A stretch of DNA of 64,000 nt from JAUVZL01 sp965603515. GTDB taxonomy: Bacteria > Hydrothermota > Tepidihabitantia > SM23-42. The DNA is taken from positions 36,651-100,650 of the forward strand of contig CBFDDH010000002.1 in assembly GCA_965603515.1 (NCBI GenBank), given 5' to 3'. This document shows, one piece after another, positions 45,039 to 52,805 of the stretch. Position numbers and translations under genes: made by a program. Numbering within the stretch: the stretch's first letter is position 1; every line of letters begins with the position of its first letter. The notes beneath the pieces are model-generated. The model ran no database searches, was not told the DNA's origin, and worked only from the letters and a program-made list of their open reading frames with translations.

Positions 45039-45149
45039 AGGGTCAGGTCTGTACATTGGACAAATTGTATATATAGGGAGAGTTGTTTAAAAGAAATAAA
45101 TGTATCAGTGATAATTCAGGAAAAAATGTCCAATGTCCAGACATGACCC
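45039..45149. mobile_element. 111-bp MITE-like element with 23-bp terminal inverted repeats
   Basis: The ends GGGTCAGGTCTGTACATTGG (45039-) and the inverse of GGGTCATGTCTGGACATTGG (to 45149) match at 21 of 23 positions. The interior is AT-rich and non-coding. No clear target duplication. It lies in the otherwise empty 44867-45160 spacer. Confidence 0.75.
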
Positions 45150-45160
45150 CCTTCTGTCAC

Positions 45161-45982
45161 TTAAAAAAGTTGAAACTGCCAATACAGATAAGGTGCCGGC
45201 AACCATCCTTGTTCTTTGTCAATTTCCAAAAAATACGTATTGAAAACACCTATGTCAAAACGCATCCTGCTTACTATACCCCACCAGTTATCAGGGAAAG
45301 GTGCCCAACTGATGCCAGTGGTTATCTGCAATTTGCGCGGTACCTGATCCCAGAATCCAAAAGAATTGCCGTAGAGAACCATTCCCAGCACTCTTAAGGT
45401 TCTGCCGTGTTTATAATCCAGACCGAACCAGAGATCAGGACTGATGGCATCGGTGCGTTCAACACTCAGCTGGGGTAAAGGCTCTTTTCGCCAGAGGTGG
45501 TAATAATGATGATAGGATAACCCCGCGGTTGCGTGGGCTCTTAATTTTGAGGAGAGATTATAGCTGGCAGTTGCATGGATCCATCCCACGTTGCCGGAAA
45601 CCTTATATCCAATATACTCATAGTCAGGGAAAAAATCTTCAACCGTATCGACCAGTGCTGGTCGTATATAATAATCAAGAATATCAAATGATAAACTCAA
45701 TTTTTTATGGCGCAGGTAATTTACTTTTATATAACCTGCTGGGCACAGTCCGATCGCCAGCATCCAATCCCATTCTACTGTTACATGGTTATTTATACCG
45801 ACGGCTGCCCAGCCCCAGGGACAGAAGAAAACTTCGCCCGGTCGTAAAACATCAGAAGTCCATAATGTTAAAGGTGCTAATGCTGGTTCATTTTCATCAA
45901 AATAGGCAAACATTTCACTAAACCAGAGAATGAATATAACACAACCTATAATGATGGTTCGATTATTTGTCATAATCCGCAT
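45161..45982 (-). CDS. Predicted exported outer-membrane barrel-like protein
   Basis: 273 residues with a signal-like start (IIIGCVIFILWFSEMFAYFD). The rest alternates hydrophobic and polar strands with many Trp and Tyr (AAVGINNHVTVEWDWMLAIG, GWIHATASYNLSSKLRAHATAG) and ends WQFQLF with a terminal Phe, as in outer-membrane barrels. Family unknown. Confidence 0.6.
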   Translation of the reverse strand: MRIMTNNRTIIIGCVIFILWFSEMFAYFDENEPALAPLTLWTSDVLRPGEVFFCPWGWAAVGINNHVTVEWDWMLAIGLCPAGYIKVNYLRHKKLSLSFDILDYYIRPALVDTVEDFFPDYEYIGYKVSGNVGWIHATASYNLSSKLRAHATAGLSYHHYYHLWRKEPLPQLSVERTDAISPDLWFGLDYKHGRTLRVLGMVLYGNSFGFWDQVPRKLQITTGISWAPFPDNWWGIVSRMRFDIGVFNTYFLEIDKEQGWLPAPYLYWQFQLF

Positions 45983-45990
45983 GTGAGAAA

Positions 45991-46018
45991 ATTATAGTAA
46001 AATAATGTGAATCTTCAA
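45991..46018 (-). promoter_or_regulatory. Promoter of exported protein, near-leaderless
   Basis: TTGAAG, 16 bases, TATAAT, eight bases, ATG on the minus strand. Confidence 0.55.
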
Positions 46019-46104
46019 GGATTAATACCTTCATTCCTTATCTTCTAAATCTACAATTAAAATGGTTTGACCCCAACACCCTTCATATCCCACTTACATT
46101 CATT

Positions 46105-46563
46105 CTATTTAAAGAGATCAAGTTGGGGATTGGCTTCAACGATTTCTTTCACGATTTCATCAATGAGTTTTTCCGCAGTTATGATTGAAGATTTCGCATC
46201 GCGTTCAGAAATGTTGTTTATCGCATCATAAATGAAATCATGTCTCCTCCTACGCATGCGATTGAACCACCTGAGCAAATCATCATACTCACCACCGAGG
46301 ATTATTTTTGTGAATTCAATAATAGTTTTATGAGATCTTTTCGCGGTAGGTAAGTAACCTTTTGAATACATCAATGCTTTGCTCACTCTCATCATTGCAT
46401 GATATGTGATTGCAAATGCCCAGGTGCGATCAGATGAGATAACCGACTCTGCAGTCCGCAGGTCCCTCTTTGCCCTCTTTATTTGAGCAGCTATTTGTTT
46501 AAAATCAGGTTTGACTTTTCTTACTAGATTATCTTTAAGAAATCTTTCGTAATTCATCCTCAT
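46105..46563 (-). CDS. HEPN-domain protein (putative toxin of HEPN/MNT pair)
   Basis: About 152 residues, helical. It has RSHKTIIEFTKI and the HEPN RNase-type R-x(4-6)-H motif in RMRRRRHDFIYDA. HEPN proteins of this type are RNases or are modified by the partner nucleotidyltransferase. The start overlaps the 3' end of the MNT gene by about 29 bases (46535-46563). Start codon uncertain (GTG 46566, ATG 46563 or 46557). Confidence 0.85.
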   Translation of the reverse strand: MRMNYERFLKDNLVRKVKPDFKQIAAQIKRAKRDLRTAESVISSDRTWAFAITYHAMMRVSKALMYSKGYLPTAKRSHKTIIEFTKIILGGEYDDLLRWFNRMRRRRHDFIYDAINNISERDAKSSIITAEKLIDEIVKEIVEANPQLDLFK

Positions 46564-47107
46564 CACCGATTACCATGATTTTCTTATCCCTCAATATTCC
46601 CAGGATGAAAGGTGATTCTTTCCTGATAGCGCTGCTAAATTCACGCATTGTATATAGCTTATAATTCACCTCGCGCCTTATCACCTCTTCCAGATTATCT
46701 ATATCCTTAATAAGTTTATCCTCATCGACATCCCCAATAATCACCAGATCGATATCAGAAAGACTGGTTTCCTTGCCCTTTGCATAGGATCCGTAAATAA
46801 AGCAGTATTTGATAATCCCCACTTCATGCACTATTTCCTGCAAACTCCCGAGCACACCAATTGTTTTAAAAACAATGCTCTTTAGTTCTTCATAAAGAGG
46901 ATAATTCTTATTTGCCTTGAAATACCGAGCGTTCACTCTGGACTCGCTGACAAGTATCCCTTCCTCTGCCATCTTATTCAGGGTCCGCTGGAAATAACCT
47001 GGTTTTTTATTCAGGATCCTACCGATCTCTTGCATATAATATGATTGATCAGGATTGGTATAAAAAAGCCTGAGTAAGGCTGCTCGGTTTCTTGTCAATT
47101 CCCTCAT
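46535..47107 (-). CDS. MNT nucleotidyltransferase with N-terminal winged helix (antitoxin)
   Basis: 190 residues. A winged-helix DNA-binding domain (about 1-68, YYMQEIGRILNKKPGYFQRTLNKM) precedes a minimal nucleotidyltransferase domain with GSYAKGKETSLSDIDLVI (G106-S107, D118, D120). MNT enzymes of this kind AMPylate or otherwise block the HEPN partner, and the winged helix would repress the operon. A palindrome overlaps its promoter. Confidence 0.9.
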   Translation of the reverse strand: MRELTRNRAALLRLFYTNPDQSYYMQEIGRILNKKPGYFQRTLNKMAEEGILVSESRVNARYFKANKNYPLYEELKSIVFKTIGVLGSLQEIVHEVGIIKYCFIYGSYAKGKETSLSDIDLVIIGDVDEDKLIKDIDNLEEVIRREVNYKLYTMREFSSAIRKESPFILGILRDKKIMVIGDEDELRKIS

Positions 47108-47118
47108 AATTCATCCTT

Positions 47119-47166
47119 TTGTATACATTCTGCATACAATCATATGCAATTTGCATACAAAGTCAA
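47119..47166 (-). promoter_or_regulatory. HEPN/MNT promoter with overlapping palindromic operators
   Basis: On the minus strand TTGACT (47161-47166), 16 bases, TATGAT (47139-47144). The perfect palindrome TATGCAA-A-TTGCATA (47143-47157) lies in the spacer and enters the -10 box. A second near-perfect palindrome, TTGTATGCA-N3-TGTATACAA (47119-47139), lies just downstream. This is the expected layout for autorepression. Confidence 0.75.
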
Positions 47167-47214
47167 GGACTATGCACAGATTGTCTTAAACCAAACCTGC
47201 CCCCCTTCTGTTCT

Positions 47215-47361
47215 ATGGATAAAGATATCCTTGCTGAACTTATACTCATTGCAATCGGCGCCATCATGTACACGGTTGGTGTCGGGATTCTAATTAAGAC
47301 TCCCATAATAAAGAAACTGGATTCCCTGATCCCTTTGACATATAACTCAGGACTACAGTAG
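47215..47361 (+). CDS. Possible small membrane protein (48 residues)
   Basis: MDKDILAEL then a hydrophobic stretch (ILIAIGAIMYTVGVGILI) and a basic segment; the last codons fall in a fragment of the TCGTCCGA element (47337-47359, inverted). No ribosome site of note. May be chance. Confidence 0.25.
   Translation: MDKDILAELILIAIGAIMYTVGVGILIKTPIIKKLDSLIPLTYNSGLQ
47337..47359. repeat. Inverted fragment of the TCGTCCGA element insert
   Basis: GACATATAACTCAGGACTAC is the reverse complement of the insert found in copies 2, 3 and 4. A short hairpin CGGGG-AATAA-CCCCG follows at about 47364-47378. Confidence 0.65.
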
Positions 47362-47388
47362 GCCGGGGAATAACCCCGATTTATCGTG

Positions 47389-47416
47389 TTGACTACGAAT
47401 GAATTCTCATTATATT
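47389..47416 (+). promoter_or_regulatory. Promoter of LVIVD-repeat gene
   Basis: TTGACT, 16 bases, TATATT; leader with GGAGG before ATG 47435. Confidence 0.6.
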
Positions 47417-47434
47417 AATATTAATGGAGGATAT

Positions 47435-49618
47435 ATGAAAATTATAAGATTTGTATCGTTTTTTATACTACTGAGTAGTATGCTGTACTCAGAACAAGGT
47501 GATCTACTTTTTGACAATCATTATACCACAGGTGCACCATGGTTTGACTCGCTCAATATCAGTTTTACTGGCAACTGGCCATTCGCAACTGCAAGTGCGG
47601 TTTTTTGTGATTCTGCAAGAAACCTTTCGTTTTGCGGCGCTGGCGGCGGTGTCTATATCCTTGATGTGACAAATCCTTCAAATCCATCAAAGATCACTGA
47701 ATCACTCCACACGCGCGGGATCGCTGAAGACGTTTTCTACGACGTGAACACGCAAAGACTATATGTCGCGGATAAACAAGCAGGCATTGAGATATGGGAT
47801 ATTGTTAATCCCTCAAATCCTATCATGCTCGGCGGTTATGATACACCCGGTCAAGCATTTGGAATTCTTGTCGTTGATACCCTTGCATATGTGTGTGACT
47901 ATGACCTCGGCTTGCGCATCGTCAGCGTTGCAGATCCAGCCAACGCCTATGAGATCGGTTCGTATAACACTCCACATCTTGCACGTTGTGTTGTTGTTAT
48001 CGATACGCTTGCTTATGTTGCCGATGAAAACGCGGGCTTGCGTGTCATCAATGTTTCTGACCCGTCCAACCCATCTGAGATCGGTTCATACGATACACCG
48101 GGTCAATCCCGCGGCGTCGTGGTACAGGACACACTTGCCTATGTTGCTGATGGCTATGAAGGATTATGCATTGTGAATGTCGCTGACCCAACAAATCCTA
48201 CCCTGGTCGGTTCCAATAATACAGCCGGTTATTCGTACGGTATCTTTGTTGTCGACACGCTTGCTTACGTAGCGGATTGGCAAGAGGTGCGCATCTTCAA
48301 TGTTGCTAATCCCGCAAATCCCGTTGAAATAGGTAATTATGTCACGCCCGGCTATGCGCGTGACATCGTCATTCTTGAGCAGATAGCCTATGTTGCGGAT
48401 GACCGGGGCGGCGAGCGGATACTTGATGTCAGCGATCCGACCAATCCAACTGAGATCGGGTACTTTGAAACACCCGCTTACGCGCTCGATGTGGTTCTCA
48501 ATGATACGATCGCCTATATCGCCGATGGTTTGGCGGGCTTACGTATACTCGATATCACAAACCTAAGCAATCCGACTGAGGTCGGATACTATGACACGCC
48601 GGGTAATGTACAGGCAATCTTCTATAATGATTCGCTCATCTATGTTGCCGATGGTGATTCCCTGCTCATATTTGATGTTACTGACCCGACCAATCCTGTT
48701 GAGATCGGTGCGTATGGCACGCCGGGTCAGGCACAGGGTGTTGTCGTAATCGATACACTTTGCTTTGTGGTAGATTGGGGAGCATTGCGCATTTTCAGTG
48801 TCGCAGACCCGGGTAATCCATTTGAAGTCGGCTTTTGCAATACGATCGGTAATGCCGAGGATGTCGCGATCAAAGATACGTTCGCCTATGTTGCGGACGG
48901 GCATGCCCATGGCACTGGTCTTCAGATAATAAATATCGCTGACCCGTCAAATCCCTTTACTATCAGTAATTATGACTGCTGGCCGGGCTGGGCGCGCGAT
49001 GTCGTCGTTGTTGATTCAATCGTGTATCTTGCCAATTCCGGGCAAATGTACGTGTTCAATGTCATTGATCCGGCCAACCCTCAGGAGATCGGAACCTATC
49101 CGTCATCAACCGGTGCAGTAGAGGGTCTCATGCTAGTCGACACGACCGTGTATGCGGCGGTCGGCTCATCTGTGCGCATGATCAATATTGCTAATCCGAC
49201 AAATCCATATGAGGTGGGTTTTTATGATACGCCATCAAGTACCCATAATGTTGCAATCGCCGGTGCGCATATTTTTCTTGCGGCGTATCATTCTGGGTTG
49301 CAAATATATGAAAATTTACTGACAAGCGTTTCCGAGACAAAACAAAATACACCGGTCATGCATGGAATCCAGCTGTTACAAAACCCAGTAGTGAATGATA
49401 GAATTAACCTGAGACTACACATACCATATAAAACCTCCCTCAGTTTTAGTTTATGTAATGTAATCGGTCAAGCAGTTCAGACCCAAGCCAAGTCCTATTA
49501 TGATGCAGGCGTCTACGATATGGTTATCCCGGTGAATACCTTACCAGCGGGCGTCTATTTTCTTACTTTAAAAGGATTACCTCAGTATCGTACTATCAAG
49601 GTGATTATTACAAGATAA
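47435..49618 (+). CDS. Secreted LVIVD-repeat propeller protein with type IX sorting tail
   Basis: 727 residues. Signal peptide (IIRFVSFFILLSSMLYSEQ), then about 13-14 repeats of roughly 42-45 residues of the form VADPxNPxEIGxYDTPGQAxGVxVxDTLAYVADxxxGLRI (LVIVD family). The tail is LLQNPVVNDRINLRL ... LPAGVYFLTL ... VIITR. The ATG at 47399 is inside the promoter, so 47435 after TGGAGGATAT is the start. Adhesive or scaffold role is possible but not shown. Confidence 0.9.
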   Translation: MKIIRFVSFFILLSSMLYSEQGDLLFDNHYTTGAPWFDSLNISFTGNWPFATASAVFCDSARNLSFCGAGGGVYILDVTNPSNPSKITESLHTRGIAEDVFYDVNTQRLYVADKQAGIEIWDIVNPSNPIMLGGYDTPGQAFGILVVDTLAYVCDYDLGLRIVSVADPANAYEIGSYNTPHLARCVVVIDTLAYVADENAGLRVINVSDPSNPSEIGSYDTPGQSRGVVVQDTLAYVADGYEGLCIVNVADPTNPTLVGSNNTAGYSYGIFVVDTLAYVADWQEVRIFNVANPANPVEIGNYVTPGYARDIVILEQIAYVADDRGGERILDVSDPTNPTEIGYFETPAYALDVVLNDTIAYIADGLAGLRILDITNLSNPTEVGYYDTPGNVQAIFYNDSLIYVADGDSLLIFDVTDPTNPVEIGAYGTPGQAQGVVVIDTLCFVVDWGALRIFSVADPGNPFEVGFCNTIGNAEDVAIKDTFAYVADGHAHGTGLQIINIADPSNPFTISNYDCWPGWARDVVVVDSIVYLANSGQMYVFNVIDPANPQEIGTYPSSTGAVEGLMLVDTTVYAAVGSSVRMINIANPTNPYEVGFYDTPSSTHNVAIAGAHIFLAAYHSGLQIYENLLTSVSETKQNTPVMHGIQLLQNPVVNDRINLRLHIPYKTSLSFSLCNVIGQAVQTQAKSYYDAGVYDMVIPVNTLPAGVYFLTLKGLPQYRTIKVIITR

Positions 49619-49639
49619 TCCGGGCGTTGCTGTCAAGTC

Positions 49640-49669
49640 TTGACATTTCACTCATAATAGATATATAGT
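49640..49669 (+). promoter_or_regulatory. Promoter of SBBP-like gene
   Basis: TTGACA, 18 bases, TATAGT; leader of about 42 bases with TTGGAGGT. Confidence 0.5.
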
Positions 49670-49717
49670 ATCTATTGCAAATTTAGAAAACTAATCAAAA
49701 ATTAACTTGGAGGTATC

Positions 49718-51136
49718 ATGAATTATAGATTTGTATGTTGGTGTTTGTGCGTTTGCCTCTTGGCATTACCGTTCTCAATGCATGCGCAGAATTATTATAT
49801 ACAGTGGGCTGATACAATTGACAACGGTGATATTGATGTAGCCTGGGGTGTTGCCGTAGATAATTCTAATAATATCATTGTCACCGGGCAGTCTGATATT
49901 GGTCCTGACGAAGATTATCTTACCGTTAAATACGATCCTACGGGTACGGTCCTCTGGATGGATACGCTGGATAATGGAAGTTACGATATCGCGTACAGCG
50001 TTGCAACAGATGATTTCAATAATGTTATTGTTACCGGCATCTCATGGATAGGCGGAAACGGTGATTTTTTTACTGTTAAGTATGATTCCAACGGCACGGT
50101 CCTTTGGGGAGATACGATCGCTTATCCAGGAACTAATCGCGCGCGCAGTGTTGCCATTGATCAATCTAATAATATTATCATAACAGGATTTGCCACACTC
50201 ATGGGGGATTCTGATTGGCTTACTGTCAAATATGATCCAAACGGTACGGTGTTGTGGGTGGATACGATGGACACAGGCGAAGAAGATTATACTCGCGGAG
50301 TTGCTGTGGACAACTCTAATAATATCATAGTGGCCGGCTTTTCCACGCTTGGTGGTGATCACGATTATATGACCGTTAAGTATGATTCCAATGGCACGAT
50401 GTTGTGGGCAGACACCATAGATTGTGGTGGTTCGGACGCCGCGCTTGGCGTGGCAATAGATCATTCTGATAATATTATTGTCACGGGGAGGGGTGCTGTT
50501 CCAACTTCCAGTTACCTCACAGTGAAATACGATCCAAATGGCACAATTCTCTGGGCAGACACGGTTGCTCAGGGTAGCGAGGCAAACAGCGTTGCTGTGG
50601 ACAGCGACAATAATATCTTCATAACCGGGATCGGTGTCAGTACTGATTATCTCACGGTAAAATATGATTCAATGGGTACGGTCCTCTGGATGGATACCCT
50701 GAATAATGGAGCCGGTGACTGGGCCTATGGTATTGCTGTGGATACACTTGATAATATCATTGTAACCGGTGCATCAGATATGGGTGGAAATGGCGAGTAT
50801 TTCACAGTGAAATATGGTCCAGAACCCGGAATTGCAGAAGATGCCAAGGATAATGCATGCTCCATGACCTTTAGTGTTCACCCGAATCCATTTCACAAGA
50901 AACTGAATATATATTTCCAAACTCCAAATCCCAAATCACTAACAAGTATAGGAATTTATGATGTATCAGGTTGCCTTGTTAAGTCGTTGCGCCTTTTGCC
51001 TGACGCTTTACGCACAACGCAGATTACCTGGGATGGACGGGATGCGCGAGGTCAGCAATTGCCGAGTGGTGTGTATTTTGTACAGGTGGAAACAGACGAA
51101 CACCGGAAGACAAAAAAGGTTCTATTCATTAAGTAA
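49718..51136 (+). CDS. Secreted SBBP-like repeat protein with type IX sorting tail
   Basis: 472 residues. Signal peptide (WCLCVCLLALPFSMHAQ), then about seven tandem repeats of roughly 50 residues containing TVKYDPNGTVLWxDTxDxG and GVAVDxSNNIIVTGxS, an SBBP/delta-60-like propeller. The tail is VHPNPFHKKLNIYF ... LPSGVYFVQV ... VLFIK. Confidence 0.88.
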   Translation: MNYRFVCWCLCVCLLALPFSMHAQNYYIQWADTIDNGDIDVAWGVAVDNSNNIIVTGQSDIGPDEDYLTVKYDPTGTVLWMDTLDNGSYDIAYSVATDDFNNVIVTGISWIGGNGDFFTVKYDSNGTVLWGDTIAYPGTNRARSVAIDQSNNIIITGFATLMGDSDWLTVKYDPNGTVLWVDTMDTGEEDYTRGVAVDNSNNIIVAGFSTLGGDHDYMTVKYDSNGTMLWADTIDCGGSDAALGVAIDHSDNIIVTGRGAVPTSSYLTVKYDPNGTILWADTVAQGSEANSVAVDSDNNIFITGIGVSTDYLTVKYDSMGTVLWMDTLNNGAGDWAYGIAVDTLDNIIVTGASDMGGNGEYFTVKYGPEPGIAEDAKDNACSMTFSVHPNPFHKKLNIYFQTPNPKSLTSIGIYDVSGCLVKSLRLLPDALRTTQITWDGRDARGQQLPSGVYFVQVETDEHRKTKKVLFIK

Positions 51137-51200
51137 ACATCACGACCCTGATTAAATAATATTTGACAGGGCAGGCATTCAACAAACCGATTTCACTGGA

Positions 51201-51291
51201 TTCCCCGGTTAAACCGGAGAATGACGAAAGTGGAGACTGGATCCCCCGGTCAGGCCGTGGGATGTCCCGTACGATTAACATCCTACGGGAC
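51201..51291. repeat. CTGGATYCCCCGG and CCCCG-type hairpins
   Basis: In the gene-free 51137-51455: CTGGATTCCCCGGTTAAACC..GAATGAC, CTGGATCCCCCGGTCAGGCC, then GTCCCGTA-N12-TACGGGAC (51264-51291). Related words are at 52650-52685 and 60037-60065. Confidence 0.6.
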
Positions 51292-51410
51292 AGACGGAAT
51301 AAACTTTCTTAGTCTATCTCCGATACTGTCCTTTCAAGGTGAACACCTGGTACTCGTGCTTAAGCCGTAAACAGAAAGGACAGAATAGCGCAGACATAAA
51401 CTGAACCTTC

Positions 51411-51439
51411 TTGACATAGATGGTGTTATGTTGTATAAC
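51411..51439 (+). promoter_or_regulatory. Promoter of barrel protein gene, very short leader
   Basis: TTGACA, 17 bases, TATAAC. The predicted start site (about 51446) falls on the AGGAGG at 51446-51451, ten bases before the ATG. Confidence 0.65.
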
Positions 51440-51455
51440 AAAAAAAGGAGGAAGA

Positions 51456-51947
51456 ATGAAGAAAGTCGTGACAATCCTTATAATGTTGTTTATTATTTCA
51501 CCTTTCTTTGCCATCGCGGCAAAAAGGCCATTGATTGAACTCGGACCAAAAGGCACACTTTACATCGATGATGGAGTTGATTTCGGTCTTGGTGTTGAGG
51601 TTGTGGTTAATCCATTGGAGAAAGTCGGTTTCAGGGTCAATCTCACTGAGATCATTTTTGATCCTACGACATTCTATTTTAATCGTGATGGTTCAATTGA
51701 CGCGTTCATATATATTCCATTACAGAACATGCAATTGTACGCACTCGCAGGTGTTGGTTTGAGAACTCACGATACAGGAGCTGGTACACAAACACATTAT
51801 TCAATTAGCGGCGGGTTAGGTTTGAATTATCCTTTAAATCCAAAAACATGTCTTTTCGCTGAACCCGCAGTTATCATTTCTGGTAACGGCGAGAGTGATG
51901 TATCATTTCGTGTATCTGCAGGAGCAAGGTTCAGAATTATTAAGTAA
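51456..51947 (+). CDS. Small outer-membrane beta-barrel protein
   Basis: 163 residues. Signal peptide (VVTILIMLFIISPFFAIAA), then an eight-strand-like pattern (GTLYIDDGVDFGLGVEVVV, MQLYALAGVGLRTHD, VSFRVSAGARFRIIK), similar to OmpA/OmpW-like small barrels. ATG 51456 follows AGGAGG closely; the upstream ATG 51420 is within the promoter. Confidence 0.75.
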   Translation: MKKVVTILIMLFIISPFFAIAAKRPLIELGPKGTLYIDDGVDFGLGVEVVVNPLEKVGFRVNLTEIIFDPTTFYFNRDGSIDAFIYIPLQNMQLYALAGVGLRTHDTGAGTQTHYSISGGLGLNYPLNPKTCLFAEPAVIISGNGESDVSFRVSAGARFRIIK

Positions 51948-52010
51948 GAGAAAAAACAGTAAGCAGTAGAGGGTAAACAGGTCACGCGGCGAAGGGGTCA
52001 GGCACAACAA

Positions 52011-52070
52011 CAGATGTTAGATACTAGACCAGAGAGATTCTAGATACTAGATGCTTGATGCTAGTAAAAG
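52011..52070. repeat. Degenerate TAGATACTAG-type repeat
   Basis: ACAGATGTTAGATACTAG then TTCTAGATACTAGATGCTTG; the same leading words recur at 56345-56389. Confidence 0.55.
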
Positions 52071-52088
52071 ACCTGGTGCTCTTATGAT

Positions 52089-52502
52089 TCAAACTGTTTC
52101 GAGCGCTGGTATTTCGATTTCTTCAAATTTCTCTTCTGACCAAGCTCCCGGGAGTAAAATAGCATCAGGGATCAACTCTTTCATGTATGCAGCGCCATCA
52201 TGGTAGCTGCTGTGAATGATGATCATAGCTTTTTTGTTTTTATGCTTCGGGTGTTTCTTTATCCACTCTGCAACAACTCCCCCGCTGACGTCAGTATCCT
52301 TTGCCCAAACCGGAGGCTCACCAAGATCATAGTCCAGGAAGATAATATCATATTTCTTTTTGGAGAGGCATTCAATACATTCCCTGGCAGTCGTAACATG
52401 GGTGATGTCAGTGATATCTATTGGTTTCAGCCGTTTTTCAAACTCTATTACCCGGCTGTACATATCATCAAGGATAAGAACTCTGATGCTTATCTCAGAC
52501 AC
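52089..52502 (-). CDS. Receiver-like protein, possibly cREC type
   Basis: 137 residues with the CheY fold order: acidic pair (VLILDDM), the phospho-acceptor region (IIFLDYDLGEP) and MIIIHSS. The conserved lysine of true receivers is absent (AILLPGAW). FLDYDLG, GGVVAEWI and IIIHS match the receiver variant linked to cyclic-phosphate signalling and conflict systems (cREC), a tentative assignment. The start is a GTG six bases from the -10 box. Confidence 0.7.
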   Translation of the reverse strand: MSEISIRVLILDDMYSRVIEFEKRLKPIDITDITHVTTARECIECLSKKKYDIIFLDYDLGEPPVWAKDTDVSGGVVAEWIKKHPKHKNKKAMIIIHSSYHDGAAYMKELIPDAILLPGAWSEEKFEEIEIPALETV

Positions 52503-52508
52503 TAAATG

Positions 52509-52536
52509 AGTATATCATAATTATGCTAAGAGTCAA
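52509..52536 (-). promoter_or_regulatory. Receiver gene promoter, predicted leaderless GTG
   Basis: TTGACT, 16 bases, TATACT, six bases, GTG on the minus strand. Confidence 0.65.
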
Positions 52537-52540
52537 GGCA

Positions 52541-52685
52541 GTGCTTCGCTGCGCTCGTAATGACTGGAGAGGATGAGATTGCTTCGCCCTTCGATAAACT
52601 CAGGACTCGCAATGACCCCGCTATAATAGTACTACTATTAGACGGGGTAAACACAACTGGATCCCCCGGTCAAGCCGTGGGATGA
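52541..52685. repeat. CATTGCG-type repeat, CCCCG hairpin and CTGGATCC repeat
   Basis: In the gene-free 52503-52805: GAGATTGCTTCGCCCTTCG..CGCAATGACC (52541-52617), hairpin ACCCCG..CGGGGT (52615-52648) and ACTGGATCCCCCGGTCAAGC..GATGAC (52650-52685). Confidence 0.6.
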
Positions 52686-52770
52686 CAGAATTAGAGTATC
52701 CCCCTCTTACGGGGCATCTCACTATGCTCGAGATCTTCGACAGGCAAAACTAGATTCTGCTTGCTGTTAA

Positions 52771-52798
52771 TTGACAAACAAACATATATATAGATAAT
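52771..52798 (+). promoter_or_regulatory. ABC exporter promoter, predicted leaderless
   Basis: TTGACA, 16 bases, GATAAT, seven bases, ATG at 52806. No ribosome site. Confidence 0.7.
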
Positions 52799-52805
52799 AA
52801 ATCCT

